Source of the DNA: Mycobacterium lacus
Lineage (GTDB): Bacteria > Actinomycetota > Actinomycetes > Mycobacteriales > Mycobacteriaceae
Length of the DNA stretch: 64,000 bases
Assembly: GCF_010731535.1 (NCBI RefSeq)
Contig: NZ_AP022581.1
Location: 372,001 to 436,000 of the forward strand
Direction of reading: 5' to 3'
A program made the position numbers and the translations under genes. The notes under the pieces are model-generated. The model saw nothing but the letters and a program-made list of their open reading frames with translations, was not told the DNA's origin and ran no database searches. Below, piece by piece: positions 51,510 through 60,188 of the stretch; within the stretch, counting starts at the first letter, position 1; the number at the start of each line of letters is the position of its first letter.

Positions 51510-53192
51510 ATGATTCCCACGATGAACTGGACCGCATGCGCACCGGGCTTGGCGCAATTCCGCAACTACGAACGAGCCTGGCTGCGCGGCGATCTAACGG
51601 CCGGCGTCACGGTGGCGGCCTACTTGGTTCCACAGGTGATGGCCTATTCGACCCTGGCGGGACTGCCGCCCGTCGTCGGGCTGTGGGCCGCGATGGCACC
51701 GCTGGCCGCCTACGCGTTCCTCGGATCGTCGCGCCAGCTATCGGTCGGTCCGGAATCGACCACCGCCCTGATGACCGCGGCGGTGCTGGCCCCCATCGCT
51801 GCCGGAGACGTCAGCCGGTACGCCACACTGGCGGCAGCCCTCGCGGTCCTTGTCGGCGTCATCTGCATGTTGGGCGGCGCCATACGATTGGGATTCCTCG
51901 CAAGCCTACTGTCGCGGCCGCTGCTAGTCGGATACATGACCGGCGTCGCCATCGTGATGATCGCAAGCCAACTCGGCAAGATCACGGGCGTGCCCGTATC
52001 CGGAGATGAGTTCACCGACGAGATTAGGTCTTTCGCGGCCGCGATCGATCAAGTGCATTGGCCGACGATTGCGTTGTCGGCACTGGTTCTTGCGCTGCTC
52101 TTGGCGCTGGCTCGGTGGGCCCCACGCACTCCAGGGCCCCTGATTGCCGTGCTTGCCGCAACGACGTTGGTGGCCGCGTTGTCCTTGGATACCAAGGGCA
52201 TTGGCGTCGTCGGGCAGATCCCGACGGGCCTGCCGACCGTAGCGGTACCGGATGTCTCGGTGAAAGAGTTGCTGGCACTGATCATTCCGGCTAGTGGGAT
52301 CGCGATCGTTGCGTTCTCCGACAATGTGGTCACCGCCCGCATCTTTGCCTTGCGCAAGGGTCAGGAGATTGACGCCAACGCCGAATTGCGGGCGGTGGGG
52401 GTGTGCAACGTCGCCGCCGGCCTGACACACGGCTTCCCGGCGAGCTGCAGCGGCAGCCGCACCGCGCTTGGCGATGCGGTCGGCAGTCGCACCCAGCTGT
52501 ACTCCCTGGCCGCGCTGGGCCTCGTGCTCGTGGCGATGCTGTTCGGGCGCGGCATGCTGGCGATGTTTCCGACCGCGGCACTTGGGGCGCTGGTGGTGTA
52601 CGCGGCGCTGCGCCTGATCGACGTGTCGGAGTTCAGGCGGTTGGCGCGCTTTCGCCGCAGCGAACTGGTCTTGTCCCTGGCCGCCACGGCGGCCGTGTTG
52701 GCTCTGGGCCTGCTGTACGGCGTGCTCGTCGCCGTGGCGCTGTCCATCCTGGACCTGCTGCGCCGTGTCGCCCATGCGCACGACAGCGTCCTTGGGATCG
52801 TGCCGGGCCTGGCGGGGATGCACGATATCGACGACTACCCGCAGGCGAGTCCGCTGCCGGGGTTGCTCGTGTACCGCTACGATGCCCCGTTGTGCTTCGC
52901 CAACGCCGAGGACTTCCGAAGGCGCGCGCTTGCGGCGGTCGATGCGGACCCGGTGCCCGTCGAGTGGTTTGTGCTCAACGCCGAGGCCAACGTGGAGGTT
53001 GATCTGACCGCACTCGATGCGCTGGACCAGCTGCGCGCCGAATTGGTAAGGCGGGGAATCGTATTCGCGATGGCCAGGGTCAAGCAGGACCTCCGGGACT
53101 CGTTGCGGGCGGCGGGCCTGCTCGCCAAGATCGGCGAAGACCGGATGTTCCCGACGCTGCCCACCGCGGTGGAGGCGTTTAATCGGCGTTGA
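51510..53192 (+). CDS. SulP/SLC26 anion transporter with STAS domain (Rv1739c-like)
   Basis: 560-aa membrane protein, equal in length to my recollection of Rv1739c. The sulfate-transporter signature PQVMAYSTLAGLPPVVGLWAAM is near residue 40, with GPESTTALM after it. About 12 helices cover residues 30-430, and a cytoplasmic STAS domain (about 440-560) contains VEWFVLNAEANVEVDLTALDALDQL. It should move sulfate, bicarbonate or a related anion. In M. tuberculosis the homolog is elsewhere, so this is a relocation or a rearranged locus. Confidence 0.92.
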   Translation: MIPTMNWTACAPGLAQFRNYERAWLRGDLTAGVTVAAYLVPQVMAYSTLAGLPPVVGLWAAMAPLAAYAFLGSSRQLSVGPESTTALMTAAVLAPIAAGDVSRYATLAAALAVLVGVICMLGGAIRLGFLASLLSRPLLVGYMTGVAIVMIASQLGKITGVPVSGDEFTDEIRSFAAAIDQVHWPTIALSALVLALLLALARWAPRTPGPLIAVLAATTLVAALSLDTKGIGVVGQIPTGLPTVAVPDVSVKELLALIIPASGIAIVAFSDNVVTARIFALRKGQEIDANAELRAVGVCNVAAGLTHGFPASCSGSRTALGDAVGSRTQLYSLAALGLVLVAMLFGRGMLAMFPTAALGALVVYAALRLIDVSEFRRLARFRRSELVLSLAATAAVLALGLLYGVLVAVALSILDLLRRVAHAHDSVLGIVPGLAGMHDIDDYPQASPLPGLLVYRYDAPLCFANAEDFRRRALAAVDADPVPVEWFVLNAEANVEVDLTALDALDQLRAELVRRGIVFAMARVKQDLRDSLRAAGLLAKIGEDRMFPTLPTAVEAFNRR

Positions 53193-53211
53193 CGCAGCGG
53201 TGGCGCGGGCG

Positions 53212-53610
53212 CTAATCCTCGGGCGCAGCCAGCTTCATCTTGACGAAGTTGTCGATCCCCAACCGCTGAAACGCGCGCCGGCGTCGGGGTGAGAGTTGCG
53301 GAGCGGCCGACGCGGCGCCGATGACCTCAGGATCGATGACGTTGTAGGTCTGGCCGCTTGCTTGAATCGTCGCCCGGCCAGCGGCCAGGACGTTGCGCAA
53401 CCAGTCGACGCGGGTGCCATACGGCAGCGGGAGAATGAAGCCGTCCGGCACCCGATCCGCTACCACCGGTGTTGAATACCGTTTCCCGGAGCTGCGGCCG
53501 GTGTGCTGAATCACCGCCGCGTACCAGTGTTTTCGCCCGGCGAGGTGCAGCATGGCGGGATTGAGGGCGTACTTGTTGAAGATGCGCACCGCGTCGCGAA
53601 CCGACCTCAT
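53212..53610 (-). CDS. Ddn-like deazaflavin-dependent nitroreductase-family protein
   Basis: 132-aa DUF385/F420H2-dependent quinone reductase-type protein. The split beta-barrel features YAAVIQHTGRSSGKRYSTPVVADRV and ILPLPYGTRVDWLRNVLAAGRATI are characteristic. It probably binds F420 and reduces quinones or xenobiotics. It starts 7 bp after a 31-aa membrane peptide gene and is convergent with sulP. Confidence 0.87.
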   Translation of the reverse strand: MRSVRDAVRIFNKYALNPAMLHLAGRKHWYAAVIQHTGRSSGKRYSTPVVADRVPDGFILPLPYGTRVDWLRNVLAAGRATIQASGQTYNVIDPEVIGAASAAPQLSPRRRRAFQRLGIDNFVKMKLAAPED

Positions 53611-53617
53611 GGTCGCT

Positions 53618-53713
53618 CTATTTTCTCGAAAAGCGGCCCGTGAGGTAGGTGCTGAACACCACCATCACCGCGAACACGACGGCGATCAGAACCGCAGCTG
53701 TCGGCCAGCTCAT
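53618..53713 (-). CDS. 31-aa membrane microprotein
   Basis: Starts MSWPTAAVLIAVVFAVMV, continues through a single helix (residues 4-23) and ends TGRFSRK with a cluster of basic residues that would lie in the cytosol. AGGAGA is 6 bp before ATG 53713, a strong RBS. The stop TAG (53618-53620) is 7 bp before the Ddn-like start, so the two form an operon. No family is known to me. The helix and positive tail fit a small subunit or anchor for the downstream enzyme (inference). Confidence 0.65.
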   Translation of the reverse strand: MSWPTAAVLIAVVFAVMVVFSTYLTGRFSRK

Positions 53714-53864
53714 GGGACGTCTCCTTTCAACCGAGGGAGCGAAACACGTGGAGTGATAACCGCTTTCTGGCCTCGCATCAATGGACCAGCGATGGCGTGG
53801 ATCACGCTATCGTGATGGCTTGCCCGGCTCAGGAGTCGAAAGACCCTTGTCGACTGGGCGGAAG

Positions 53865-54683
53865 TCACCGCAGCTCCGCGATCACCTTCGCGAAGTTGTC
53901 GGTGTGGGAGTCCTGGACGGTGAACGATGTCACCCCGTATCTTTCGCGGTATCCCAACAACGTGTCGGCCATCTCACGGGGTGACCCGCTGAGTACCGAG
54001 GGCATGGCCAACAACTCCACATCCGACAGTGTCGGCGCAAATCTGCGGGGTATCGCCAAGTTGGGGACGCTCTCTCCTGCGGGCGGCATCGCAGTGATCG
54101 CCAGATTCAGCTCGAGCGCGCCAAACCGATCGCCGGCGGCGTTCCGGACGAACCCGATGCGTTCGGCCAGCGGGTCGTCGACGTCGCGCACCCTGGCGCC
54201 GGTCAGCCCGATGATGTCGGCATGCCGGGCGGCCAAGGTCATTACCCGGTCGCCGCTGCCGGCGATGAGGATCGGCGTCGTCGGGTGATGCTCCTTCAGG
54301 TAGGCCGTCATGTGCTCGAGGTAGTCGACCCGGGCACCGGCGCTGGGGTACGGCAGCTCGGCCGCTTCGAATTCTTCCCGCACGTAGCCGGTGCCGAGGC
54401 CGATCTCCAGGCGCCCGTCGCTGAGCAGGTCCAGCGCTTCCAGGTCGCGGCTCAGCAGGGCCGGCTTGTAAAAGGCGGCGTTGAGCACGTAGATGCTGAG
54501 TCGAATTCCGTTGGTGGCCAGGGCGACGGCGGTCAGCGTCGGGATGGGTGCCGCCGCGCCGAGATGGTCGGGCACGCAGAGAACGTCGTATCCGAGGTCT
54601 TCCGCCTGTTTTGCCCTGGCTTGCAGCGCGGCGCGCGATTCGATGAAGCGGACGCTGAGCCCGAAACGAAAATCCTTGGTCAC
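53865..54683 (-). CDS. LLM-class F420-dependent oxidoreductase
   Basis: 272-aa TIM-barrel luciferase-like monooxygenase. Typical segments: FRFGLSVRFIESRAALQARAKQAEDLGYDVLCVPDH at the start, LLSDGRLEIGLGTGYVREEF and PILIAGSGDRVMTLAARHADIIGLTG. The latter two bind the F420/FMN phosphate region. It resembles the mycobacterial TIGR03621-type proteins. Substrate unknown. Confidence 0.88.
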   Translation of the reverse strand: MTKDFRFGLSVRFIESRAALQARAKQAEDLGYDVLCVPDHLGAAAPIPTLTAVALATNGIRLSIYVLNAAFYKPALLSRDLEALDLLSDGRLEIGLGTGYVREEFEAAELPYPSAGARVDYLEHMTAYLKEHHPTTPILIAGSGDRVMTLAARHADIIGLTGARVRDVDDPLAERIGFVRNAAGDRFGALELNLAITAMPPAGESVPNLAIPRRFAPTLSDVELLAMPSVLSGSPREMADTLLGYRERYGVTSFTVQDSHTDNFAKVIAELR

Positions 54684-54696
54684 CAGCGACCTCCGG

Positions 54697-55308
54697 TTAT
54701 CGGTCTGAGGATACTTGCCAGGAGCGCGCCGTGGCTTCGGCGGGACGCTCGGCGATCACATCGGTCATCTGCTTCCACCCGCCGCCGACCTCGACCACGG
54801 CGGGTTCACTCAACAACGCTGAAATCGATTGTGGTGCAGGGCCGTACGATGACAGCACGGACGACGGGCGAGGCCAATGCGCGGGTTCCCAGCGGTGCAG
54901 AAAGTCGATCCAGCGTTGCGGCAGCCCGTGGTGGATCGCGCCGTCGATGACGCGCGGCAGATAGCCCGGCCGGGGCGGCCCGGGCGTCACCCGGTGGTCG
55001 ATGTACACCCAGGCGGGCGACGGGCCGGCGTCGGTGTGCACGGTCAGCCGGTCGCGACGGTAGCGCATCGGCACGCCCTCGGCGCGGTCCAACGAGGCCA
55101 GGTCGTGATCGGAGACCCGCCAGAGCACCCCGTGCACCCGACTCCGCGCGGACTCCTCGACGGTGGCCACCCCGCGCTGGTTGATCAGCCAGCCGTGATC
55201 GGACAGGACCGCAGGGCGTGGATCGGTGGCGTCGGGACAGCGCGCCGCCATCTGCTGGACGCACAGGTTGGACCCGTATGCGAAATAGGGATGCCAACGT
55301 GCCGGCAT
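54697..55308 (-). CDS. GGCT/AIG2-like gamma-glutamylcyclotransferase-fold protein
   Basis: 203-aa protein. The N-terminal YFAYGSNL is the hallmark of the gamma-glutamylcyclotransferase fold; VHGVLWRVSDHDLASLDRAEG carries the position where the catalytic Glu is expected, with E in DRAEG. The start is 1 bp after the mntH stop, so it is co-transcribed with mntH. Substrate unknown; a glutathione role is not expected in mycobacteria. Confidence 0.8.
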   Translation of the reverse strand: MPARWHPYFAYGSNLCVQQMAARCPDATDPRPAVLSDHGWLINQRGVATVEESARSRVHGVLWRVSDHDLASLDRAEGVPMRYRRDRLTVHTDAGPSPAWVYIDHRVTPGPPRPGYLPRVIDGAIHHGLPQRWIDFLHRWEPAHWPRPSSVLSSYGPAPQSISALLSEPAVVEVGGGWKQMTDVIAERPAEATARSWQVSSDR

Positions 55309-56601
55309 TCAGCCGGTCACCGTCAGGTAGATGAGCACCACGTTGAGCAGACTAACCATCGCGCCAACCGCCCAGCCAAAAAAAGTCGTGGCCGGATGGT
55401 TGGTGTCGCTGCCCATCAGCTCGCGGTTGCTGGTGAGTCGGACCAACGGAAGCACCGCGAACGGGATGCCGAAGGACAGCACGACCTGCGAGAGGACCAG
55501 GGTGCGGGTGGGGTCGACACCGATGGCAAGGATCGCCAGGGCGGGGCACAGCGTGATCAACCGGCGCACCACCATGGATATGGACCAGTGCAGCAAGCCC
55601 TGCATGATCATCGCGCCGGCATAGGCGCCCACCGAGGCGGAGGCCAGACCGGAGGCGAGCAATCCGATCGCGAACAGCACCGCGATCGTCGCCCCCAGGG
55701 TGTCGTGGACGGCGGCGTAGGCGCCCTCGATGGAGGCGGTGGCGCCGTGGTGCTGCAGGTTGATCGCGGCGAGCAGCAGCAGCGCCGCGTTCACCGTGCC
55801 CGCCACCGTCATCGCCAGCGCGACGTCCCAACGGGTGATTCGCAGCAGGTGGCGCCGGCGCGCTCCCGCGTCGGGGTGACCGTGGCGGTCGCGGGCCAGA
55901 CCCGAATGCAGGTACACGGCGTGCGGCATCACGGTGGCACCCAGGATCGCGGCGGCCAGCAGTACGCTTTCGGTGCCCCTGAATCGCGGAACCAGGCCGC
56001 TGAGTACGCCTTCGGGTGGCGGTGTCGCGACAAAGAAGCTGGCGGCGAAACCGATGGCGATGACGAGTAGCAGTCCGGTGATGACGCGCTCGAACATCAG
56101 CTGGCCGCGGCGGTCTTTGACCGTCAGCAGCAACAACGACACCACCCCGGTGATGATCCCGCCGATCAGCAGCGGCAGGTTGAACAGCACCCGCAATGCG
56201 ATTGCCCCGCCGAGTATTTCGGCAACGTCGGTCGCCATCGCTACGAGTTCGGCCTGCGCCCAAAAGGCCAGCCGCGCCGGGCGGCGCATCCGCCTGCCGA
56301 TCGCCTCGGGCAGCGATCGCCCGGTCACCAGGCCGAGTTTGGCCGATAGGTACTGCACCAGGGCGGCCAGAACGTTGGCCACGACCACGACCCACAGCAG
56401 CAGGTAGCCGAACTTTGTGCCGGCGCTGACGTTGGCCGCCACGTTTCCGGGATCGACATAGGCGATCGCGGCCACGAAGGCGGGCCCCAGCAGGTACCAG
56501 CTCGTCTTGAGCGAGGTCCTGGTGTCCTGCGCCAACGTCCCCTCGATCCATCTCGCCGAATCAAGAAGTGAGGTTAACCGAAACCCGCACGTTGGGGCCA
56601 A
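55309..56601 (-). CDS. mntH: Nramp-family divalent metal transporter MntH
   Basis: 430-aa Nramp transporter with 11 predicted helices. Metal-site motif DPGN lies in AYVDPGNVAANVSAG (helix 1), with MPHAVYLHSGLARDRHG in helix 6. It takes up Mn2+ (and possibly Fe2+) with protons. The TTG at 56601 aligns with the longer M. tuberculosis form; a TTG at 56535 (MAQDTRTSLKTSW) with GAGGGG upstream is a credible alternative. It lies between the flavodoxin-like gene (20-bp gap) and the GGCT gene. Confidence 0.92.
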   Translation of the reverse strand: MAPTCGFRLTSLLDSARWIEGTLAQDTRTSLKTSWYLLGPAFVAAIAYVDPGNVAANVSAGTKFGYLLLWVVVVANVLAALVQYLSAKLGLVTGRSLPEAIGRRMRRPARLAFWAQAELVAMATDVAEILGGAIALRVLFNLPLLIGGIITGVVSLLLLTVKDRRGQLMFERVITGLLLVIAIGFAASFFVATPPPEGVLSGLVPRFRGTESVLLAAAILGATVMPHAVYLHSGLARDRHGHPDAGARRRHLLRITRWDVALAMTVAGTVNAALLLLAAINLQHHGATASIEGAYAAVHDTLGATIAVLFAIGLLASGLASASVGAYAGAMIMQGLLHWSISMVVRRLITLCPALAILAIGVDPTRTLVLSQVVLSFGIPFAVLPLVRLTSNRELMGSDTNHPATTFFGWAVGAMVSLLNVVLIYLTVTG

Positions 56602-56621
56602 CGGCGATGTCGGGGACCTGG

Positions 56622-57362
56622 CTACCGGTAGTCAGGGTTGGCAAAGTCCGGTCGGCAACCGGCGTCCCACTTGGTGCGCTGATTTCCGTAGGCGGGCACA
56701 CCGCCAGCGGCCCTCAGCAGCTGCGCGAGGTGCATCAAGTTGTATGTCATGAACGTGGTGTTGCGGTTGGTGAAGTCGTTCTCCGGGCCGCCCGATCCCG
56801 GGTCCAGGTACGACGGGCCCGGACCCGCCTCCCCGATCCAACCCGCGTCTGCCTGTGGCGGGATGGTGTAGCCCAGATGTTGCAGGCTGTACAGCACGTT
56901 CATGGCGCAATGCTTGACGCCGTCCTCGTTGCCGGTGATGAGGCAGCCGCCCACCCGCCCGTAGTAGGCGTATTGGCCTTGCTCGTTGAGCAGATGCGAG
57001 CACGCATAGAGGCGCTCGATCACCCGCTTCATCACGGAACTGTTGTCGCCCAACCAGATTGGCCCGCACAAGACGAGAATGTGAGCGTCAAGCACGCGCC
57101 GGTAGATGTCCGGCCAGGCATCGGTTTCCCAGCCGTGTTCGGTCATGTCGGGCCATACGCCGGTCGCGATGTCGTGGTCGATGGCGCGCAGACCGTCGAC
57201 CTCGACGCCATGCTCGCGCATGATCCCGGCGCTCCGTTGGATCAGACCCTCGGTGTGGCTGAGTTCGGGCGAACGCTTCAGCGTCGTGTTGATGAATAGC
57301 GCGCGCAGCCCGTCGAAACGCGGCGCCGACCGAGCACTGACGTCGTCGGGAGTCACGGTCAT
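56622..57362 (-). CDS. Flavodoxin/NADPH-dependent FMN reductase-fold protein (Rv0925c-like)
   Basis: 246-aa flavodoxin-fold protein. The FMN phosphate loop is NTTLKRSPELSHTEGLI near residue 26, and the second FMN segment is LVLCGPIWLGDNSSVMKRVIERL. The C-terminal GGCLITGNEDGVKHCAMNVLYSLQHLG is typical of the NAD(P)H:FMN reductase-like group. ATG 57362 is chosen; a GTG two codons earlier is possible. It is divergent from a MarR gene that probably regulates it. Confidence 0.87.
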   Translation of the reverse strand: MTVTPDDVSARSAPRFDGLRALFINTTLKRSPELSHTEGLIQRSAGIMREHGVEVDGLRAIDHDIATGVWPDMTEHGWETDAWPDIYRRVLDAHILVLCGPIWLGDNSSVMKRVIERLYACSHLLNEQGQYAYYGRVGGCLITGNEDGVKHCAMNVLYSLQHLGYTIPPQADAGWIGEAGPGPSYLDPGSGGPENDFTNRNTTFMTYNLMHLAQLLRAAGGVPAYGNQRTKWDAGCRPDFANPDYR

Positions 57363-57444
57363 GCCCACCTACCTTGTCCTAGTTGTTGGAGTTGCTGGCG
57401 CCGAGGATAACGGTCATGGCGATAACGCCAGTCGGCTATATTGT

Positions 57445-57456
57445 CAACCATGGTTG
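57445..57456. promoter_or_regulatory. Palindrome on the start codon of the MarR gene
   Basis: CAACCATGGTTG is a perfect 12-bp palindrome centred on the ATG at 57450. TATATT (57437-57442) lies 7 bp before that ATG, so initiation would be at the A of ATG and the palindrome would cover +1. This fits autorepression of a leaderless MarR mRNA; it is a prediction only. Confidence 0.4.
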
Positions 57457-57950
57457 TCGCATCGGAGTTCCGGGCACCGCAGACGGATCTCGGCACGGCA
57501 CTGCGGATGGCCTGGTGGAGCTATGTCCGTCGAGTGGATATGGAAATGGAGTCCGCGGGTTTTCCCGAACGAAACTACTCGATGAACTATGTGTTCGCCC
57601 TGTATGCCCAACCGGGGCCGATGACGATCTCGGAGATGGGGAGACTGTTCGCCATCAGCCGCCAGGCGGCCAGCAAGGTCGTGGCCGAACTGCGCGAACG
57701 CGGCTATGTGCGGGCCACCCCGTCGGTCACCGACCAGCGCGAGAAAGTGGTCGAACTCACCACAAAGGCAACCGACTTCATGACCGCGCGCCTGAAGGTG
57801 GCAGCCGCGCTGGACAATCAGATCCGCGAGCGCATCGGCGATGCCGGCCTCGACGAGCTGCACAGGGGGCTCGCGGCAATTGGTGAAGTCGCTACGGGGA
57901 CAGCCGATTTCGATCCCGCAAAGCTGTACCGTTCACCCAAGCTCTGGTGA
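57450..57950 (+). CDS. MarR-family regulator
   Basis: 166-aa winged-helix protein. Helix-turn-helix: TISEMGRLFAISRQAASKVVAELRERGYV, wing VTDQREKVVELT. The start is ATG 57450; a TTG three codons earlier is in frame. It is divergent from the flavodoxin-like gene across 87 bp, the usual layout for a MarR regulator and its target. Two GATAACG repeats in that gap may be part of an operator. The ligand is unknown. Confidence 0.85.
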   Translation: MVVASEFRAPQTDLGTALRMAWWSYVRRVDMEMESAGFPERNYSMNYVFALYAQPGPMTISEMGRLFAISRQAASKVVAELRERGYVRATPSVTDQREKVVELTTKATDFMTARLKVAAALDNQIRERIGDAGLDELHRGLAAIGEVATGTADFDPAKLYRSPKLW

Positions 57951-57964
57951 GCGCCGCATCGCGC

Positions 57965-59041
57965 TCAGGACGGCGCATACAGCCCCCGGCCGGTGATCAG
58001 GGGCAAGTCGAGGGTCGTGCGGATGCCCGGCTCGGCGGCCACCACCGCCGGGATGGCGTTGACGATCCGCATCGCGGTGGCGACCAGCCCGGCATGATTG
58101 TGGTCACCCAGGCGGCTGCTCAGGCAGACATCCACGGCGTAGGAGGGTTCGCCGGTGATCTCGATGCGGTAGGAACCGCCGGGCTGGGCCGGCTGCGGCC
58201 AATCGGGGCACAGGTCCTCGCGCAATCGGGTGACGTGTTCCAGCACGACGACAGGGTCGCCGTTGACCATGCCGAACACCTCGAACCGCAGCGCCGCGGC
58301 GCTGCCCTTGGGGATGTGCCCCGATGCGATGTCGAAGTCGTCGGGTGCGGGTTCGCGGACGTACACCTCGGCGACCTCGTCGAGTGAAATGCCCAGTCCC
58401 GCAGCAAGTTGCCGGACGACCGATCCCCATGCCAGGCTCAGGACGCCGGTCTGCAACAGCATCGGGATCTCGTCCATGGGCTTCCCGAAACCCATCACGT
58501 CGAACATGACGACGGCACTGTCATAGGTGGCGTAGTCGACGATCTCCATGCACCGAATCTGCTGGATGCTCTGGCAGGTGCCGGCCAGTGCCATCGGTAG
58601 CAGGTCGTTGGCGAAACCGGGATCGATGCCGTTGACGTACAGGCTCGAGTTGCCTTGGCGCGCGGCGTCTTCCAAGGGCGCGATGAGCTCCTCCGGAAGC
58701 ACCTGCCACGGGTATTGCAAGAACACGGGGCCGCTGCCGACGATATTGATCCCTGCCGCCAGCACGCGGCGGTAGTCCTCGAGGGCCTCGGGCAGCCGGT
58801 TGTCGGCCATCGCGTTGTAAACCGCGCACCGCGGCCCGGTCGCGAGCACGGCGTCCAGGTCGGTGCTTGCTTTGACGCCCGTCGAATCCGCGAGTCCGGC
58901 AAGCTCTGCGGCGTCCTTGCCGGCCTTGGCATCCGACGACACCCAGACACCGGTGAGCTCGAACTCCGGATTGGTGATGAGCGCCCTCAGCGCGTGGACG
59001 CCGACGTTTCCGGTGCCCAATTGAACGACGGGTATGGCCAT
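57965..59041 (-). CDS. NAD(P)-binding dehydrogenase, dihydrodipicolinate-reductase-like (Rv0926c-like)
   Basis: 358-aa protein with an N-terminal Rossmann fold (MAIPVVQLGTGNVGVHALRALI) and a DapB/2,4-diaminopentanoate dehydrogenase-like second domain. The length equals that of Rv0926c. GADLINE-type substrate motifs are not evident; NGIDPGFANDLLPMAL is conserved in this group. A 29-bp hairpin separates it from the upstream SDR gene. The substrate is unknown. Confidence 0.87.
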   Translation of the reverse strand: MAIPVVQLGTGNVGVHALRALITNPEFELTGVWVSSDAKAGKDAAELAGLADSTGVKASTDLDAVLATGPRCAVYNAMADNRLPEALEDYRRVLAAGINIVGSGPVFLQYPWQVLPEELIAPLEDAARQGNSSLYVNGIDPGFANDLLPMALAGTCQSIQQIRCMEIVDYATYDSAVVMFDVMGFGKPMDEIPMLLQTGVLSLAWGSVVRQLAAGLGISLDEVAEVYVREPAPDDFDIASGHIPKGSAAALRFEVFGMVNGDPVVVLEHVTRLREDLCPDWPQPAQPGGSYRIEITGEPSYAVDVCLSSRLGDHNHAGLVATAMRIVNAIPAVVAAEPGIRTTLDLPLITGRGLYAPS

Positions 59042-59065
59042 GACGGGCTCCTCTGGTGTGAGACC

Positions 59066-59126
59066 GCGAGAAGACGCAAAAGCGTCCGACACGCCGTGCG
59101 TGTCGGACGCTTTTGCGTCTTCTCGC
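59066..59126. terminator. Perfect 29-bp hairpin between the SDR and Rv0926c-like genes
   Basis: Arms 59066-59094 and 59098-59126 are exact complements around a 3-nt loop. Both genes read leftwards, so the hairpin follows the SDR stop by 12 bp and precedes the next start by 25 bp. It shares the GCGAG(C/A)AGACG(T/C)AAAAGC core with the gltA2 hairpin. It is a likely TRIT-like terminator that uncouples the two genes. Confidence 0.7.
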
Positions 59127-59137
59127 GCCTCATGGGT

Positions 59138-59929
59138 TCACAGGTCCGGGATGGGTAGGTCGAGGTTGGGGAAGGTGAGGCCGCCGTCGACCTCCAGCGT
59201 CTTGCCGGTGAGGAATTCGCCCGCTTCAGACGCCAAATACACTGCCGCGGCCGCGATGTCGACGGGATCACCGAGGCGACGCAGGGGTGTCGCCTTCTCC
59301 ATCGGCGCGCGCAGCTCATCGTTGGAGGCCACCACATCCAGCGCCGACGTCAGGATCGACCCCGGTGCGATCGCGTTGACCCGGATGCGTGGGCATAGGT
59401 CCAGCGCCGCGAGGCGGGTGTAATGGGCCAGCGCGGCTTTGGCGGTGCCGTAGGCGGCGAAACCGCGTCCGGCCAGCCGGCCCATGGTCGAGGTGATGTT
59501 GATGATGCTGCCCCCGCCGGAGTGCTCCAGCATGAGCGGCGCCGCCGCGATGGTCAGCGCGTGGGCGGTCGCGACGTTGAAGGTGAACGCGTCCTTGAGG
59601 TCCTTGGTCGAGGTGGTCAGCAGCGTGTTCGGCATGGTGCCGCCGACGTTGTTGACGACGATGTCTAGTTTTCCGAAAGCCCCGACCGCCTGACCGGCCA
59701 GCTCGGCGGTCACCTCGGGATGGGCCAGGTCGGCGGCGACGACGTGGGCGCGACGGCCCGTGGCGCGGACCCGTTCGGCGACGGCCTCTAGTTCAGACTG
59801 CGTTCGCGAGGCGATGACGACGTCCGCACCGGCCTCGGCGAAAGCCAGCGCAATGGCCGCGCCCAGGCCGCGGCCGCCGCCGGTGATGACGGCGACTTTG
59901 TCGTCGAGGCGAAACCTGTCCAGGATCAT
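59138..59929 (-). CDS. Short-chain dehydrogenase/reductase (Rv0927c-like)
   Basis: 263-aa classical SDR. Cofactor loop [15 protein letters not shown] (TGxxxGxG, about residues 16-30), NNVG in VVNNVGGTM, catalytic Ser in [10 protein letters not shown], and YxxxK in YGTAKAAL. The VIASRT segment after strand 2 suggests NADP(H). The start [19 protein letters not shown] gives the M. tuberculosis length. A KstR-like box lies 53 bp upstream, pointing to sterol or lipid regulation. Confidence 0.92.
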   Translation of the reverse strand: MILDRFRLDDKVAVITGGGRGLGAAIALAFAEAGADVVIASRTQSELEAVAERVRATGRRAHVVAADLAHPEVTAELAGQAVGAFGKLDIVVNNVGGTMPNTLLTTSTKDLKDAFTFNVATAHALTIAAAPLMLEHSGGGSIINITSTMGRLAGRGFAAYGTAKAALAHYTRLAALDLCPRIRVNAIAPGSILTSALDVVASNDELRAPMEKATPLRRLGDPVDIAAAAVYLASEAGEFLTGKTLEVDGGLTFPNLDLPIPDL

Positions 59930-59981
59930 GCTGGCCTCACACACTTCGGTTGTCGGGCGGAATCGCACTGGCGGCTATGCT

Positions 59982-59997
59982 GGAACAGGTTCTAGTT
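59982..59997 (-). promoter_or_regulatory. KstR-like operator upstream of the SDR gene
   Basis: On the minus strand AACTAGAACCTGTTCC, compared with the KstR consensus AACTAGAACGTGTTCT as I remember it: 14 of 16 bases match, including both AAC and GTT-type half-sites. It lies 53 bp upstream of the SDR start. KstR represses cholesterol-catabolic genes in mycobacteria. Site assignment is by eye. Confidence 0.5.
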
Positions 59998-60067
59998 TTG
60001 CACACGTGCTTGCGGATGTAACGGGCCCTGAGGGGCGTAGTCATCTCAGGCAACGACCGCCGGAGAA

Positions 60068-60089
60068 GTTCGCCGCACGTTAACCTTGT
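60068..60089 (+). promoter_or_regulatory. Pho/RegX3-box-like direct repeat upstream of pstS3
   Basis: GTTCGCC (60068) and GTTAACC (60079) are spaced exactly 11 bp, the period of actinobacterial PHO boxes (GTTCACC repeats). Two more GTTA units follow at 60088 and 60094. RegX3 controls pst genes under phosphate limitation in mycobacteria, so this is a plausible site, about 100 bp before the pstS3 start. Confidence 0.4.
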
Positions 60090-60188
60090 TACTGTTAGCT
60101 TCATGGCTGCGAGGAAGACGGCTGGTTGGCGGGTCGCAGCCGTCGGCGGTTCGCGAGTATGTTTTCATCCCTACCGTTAGGAACTGAA

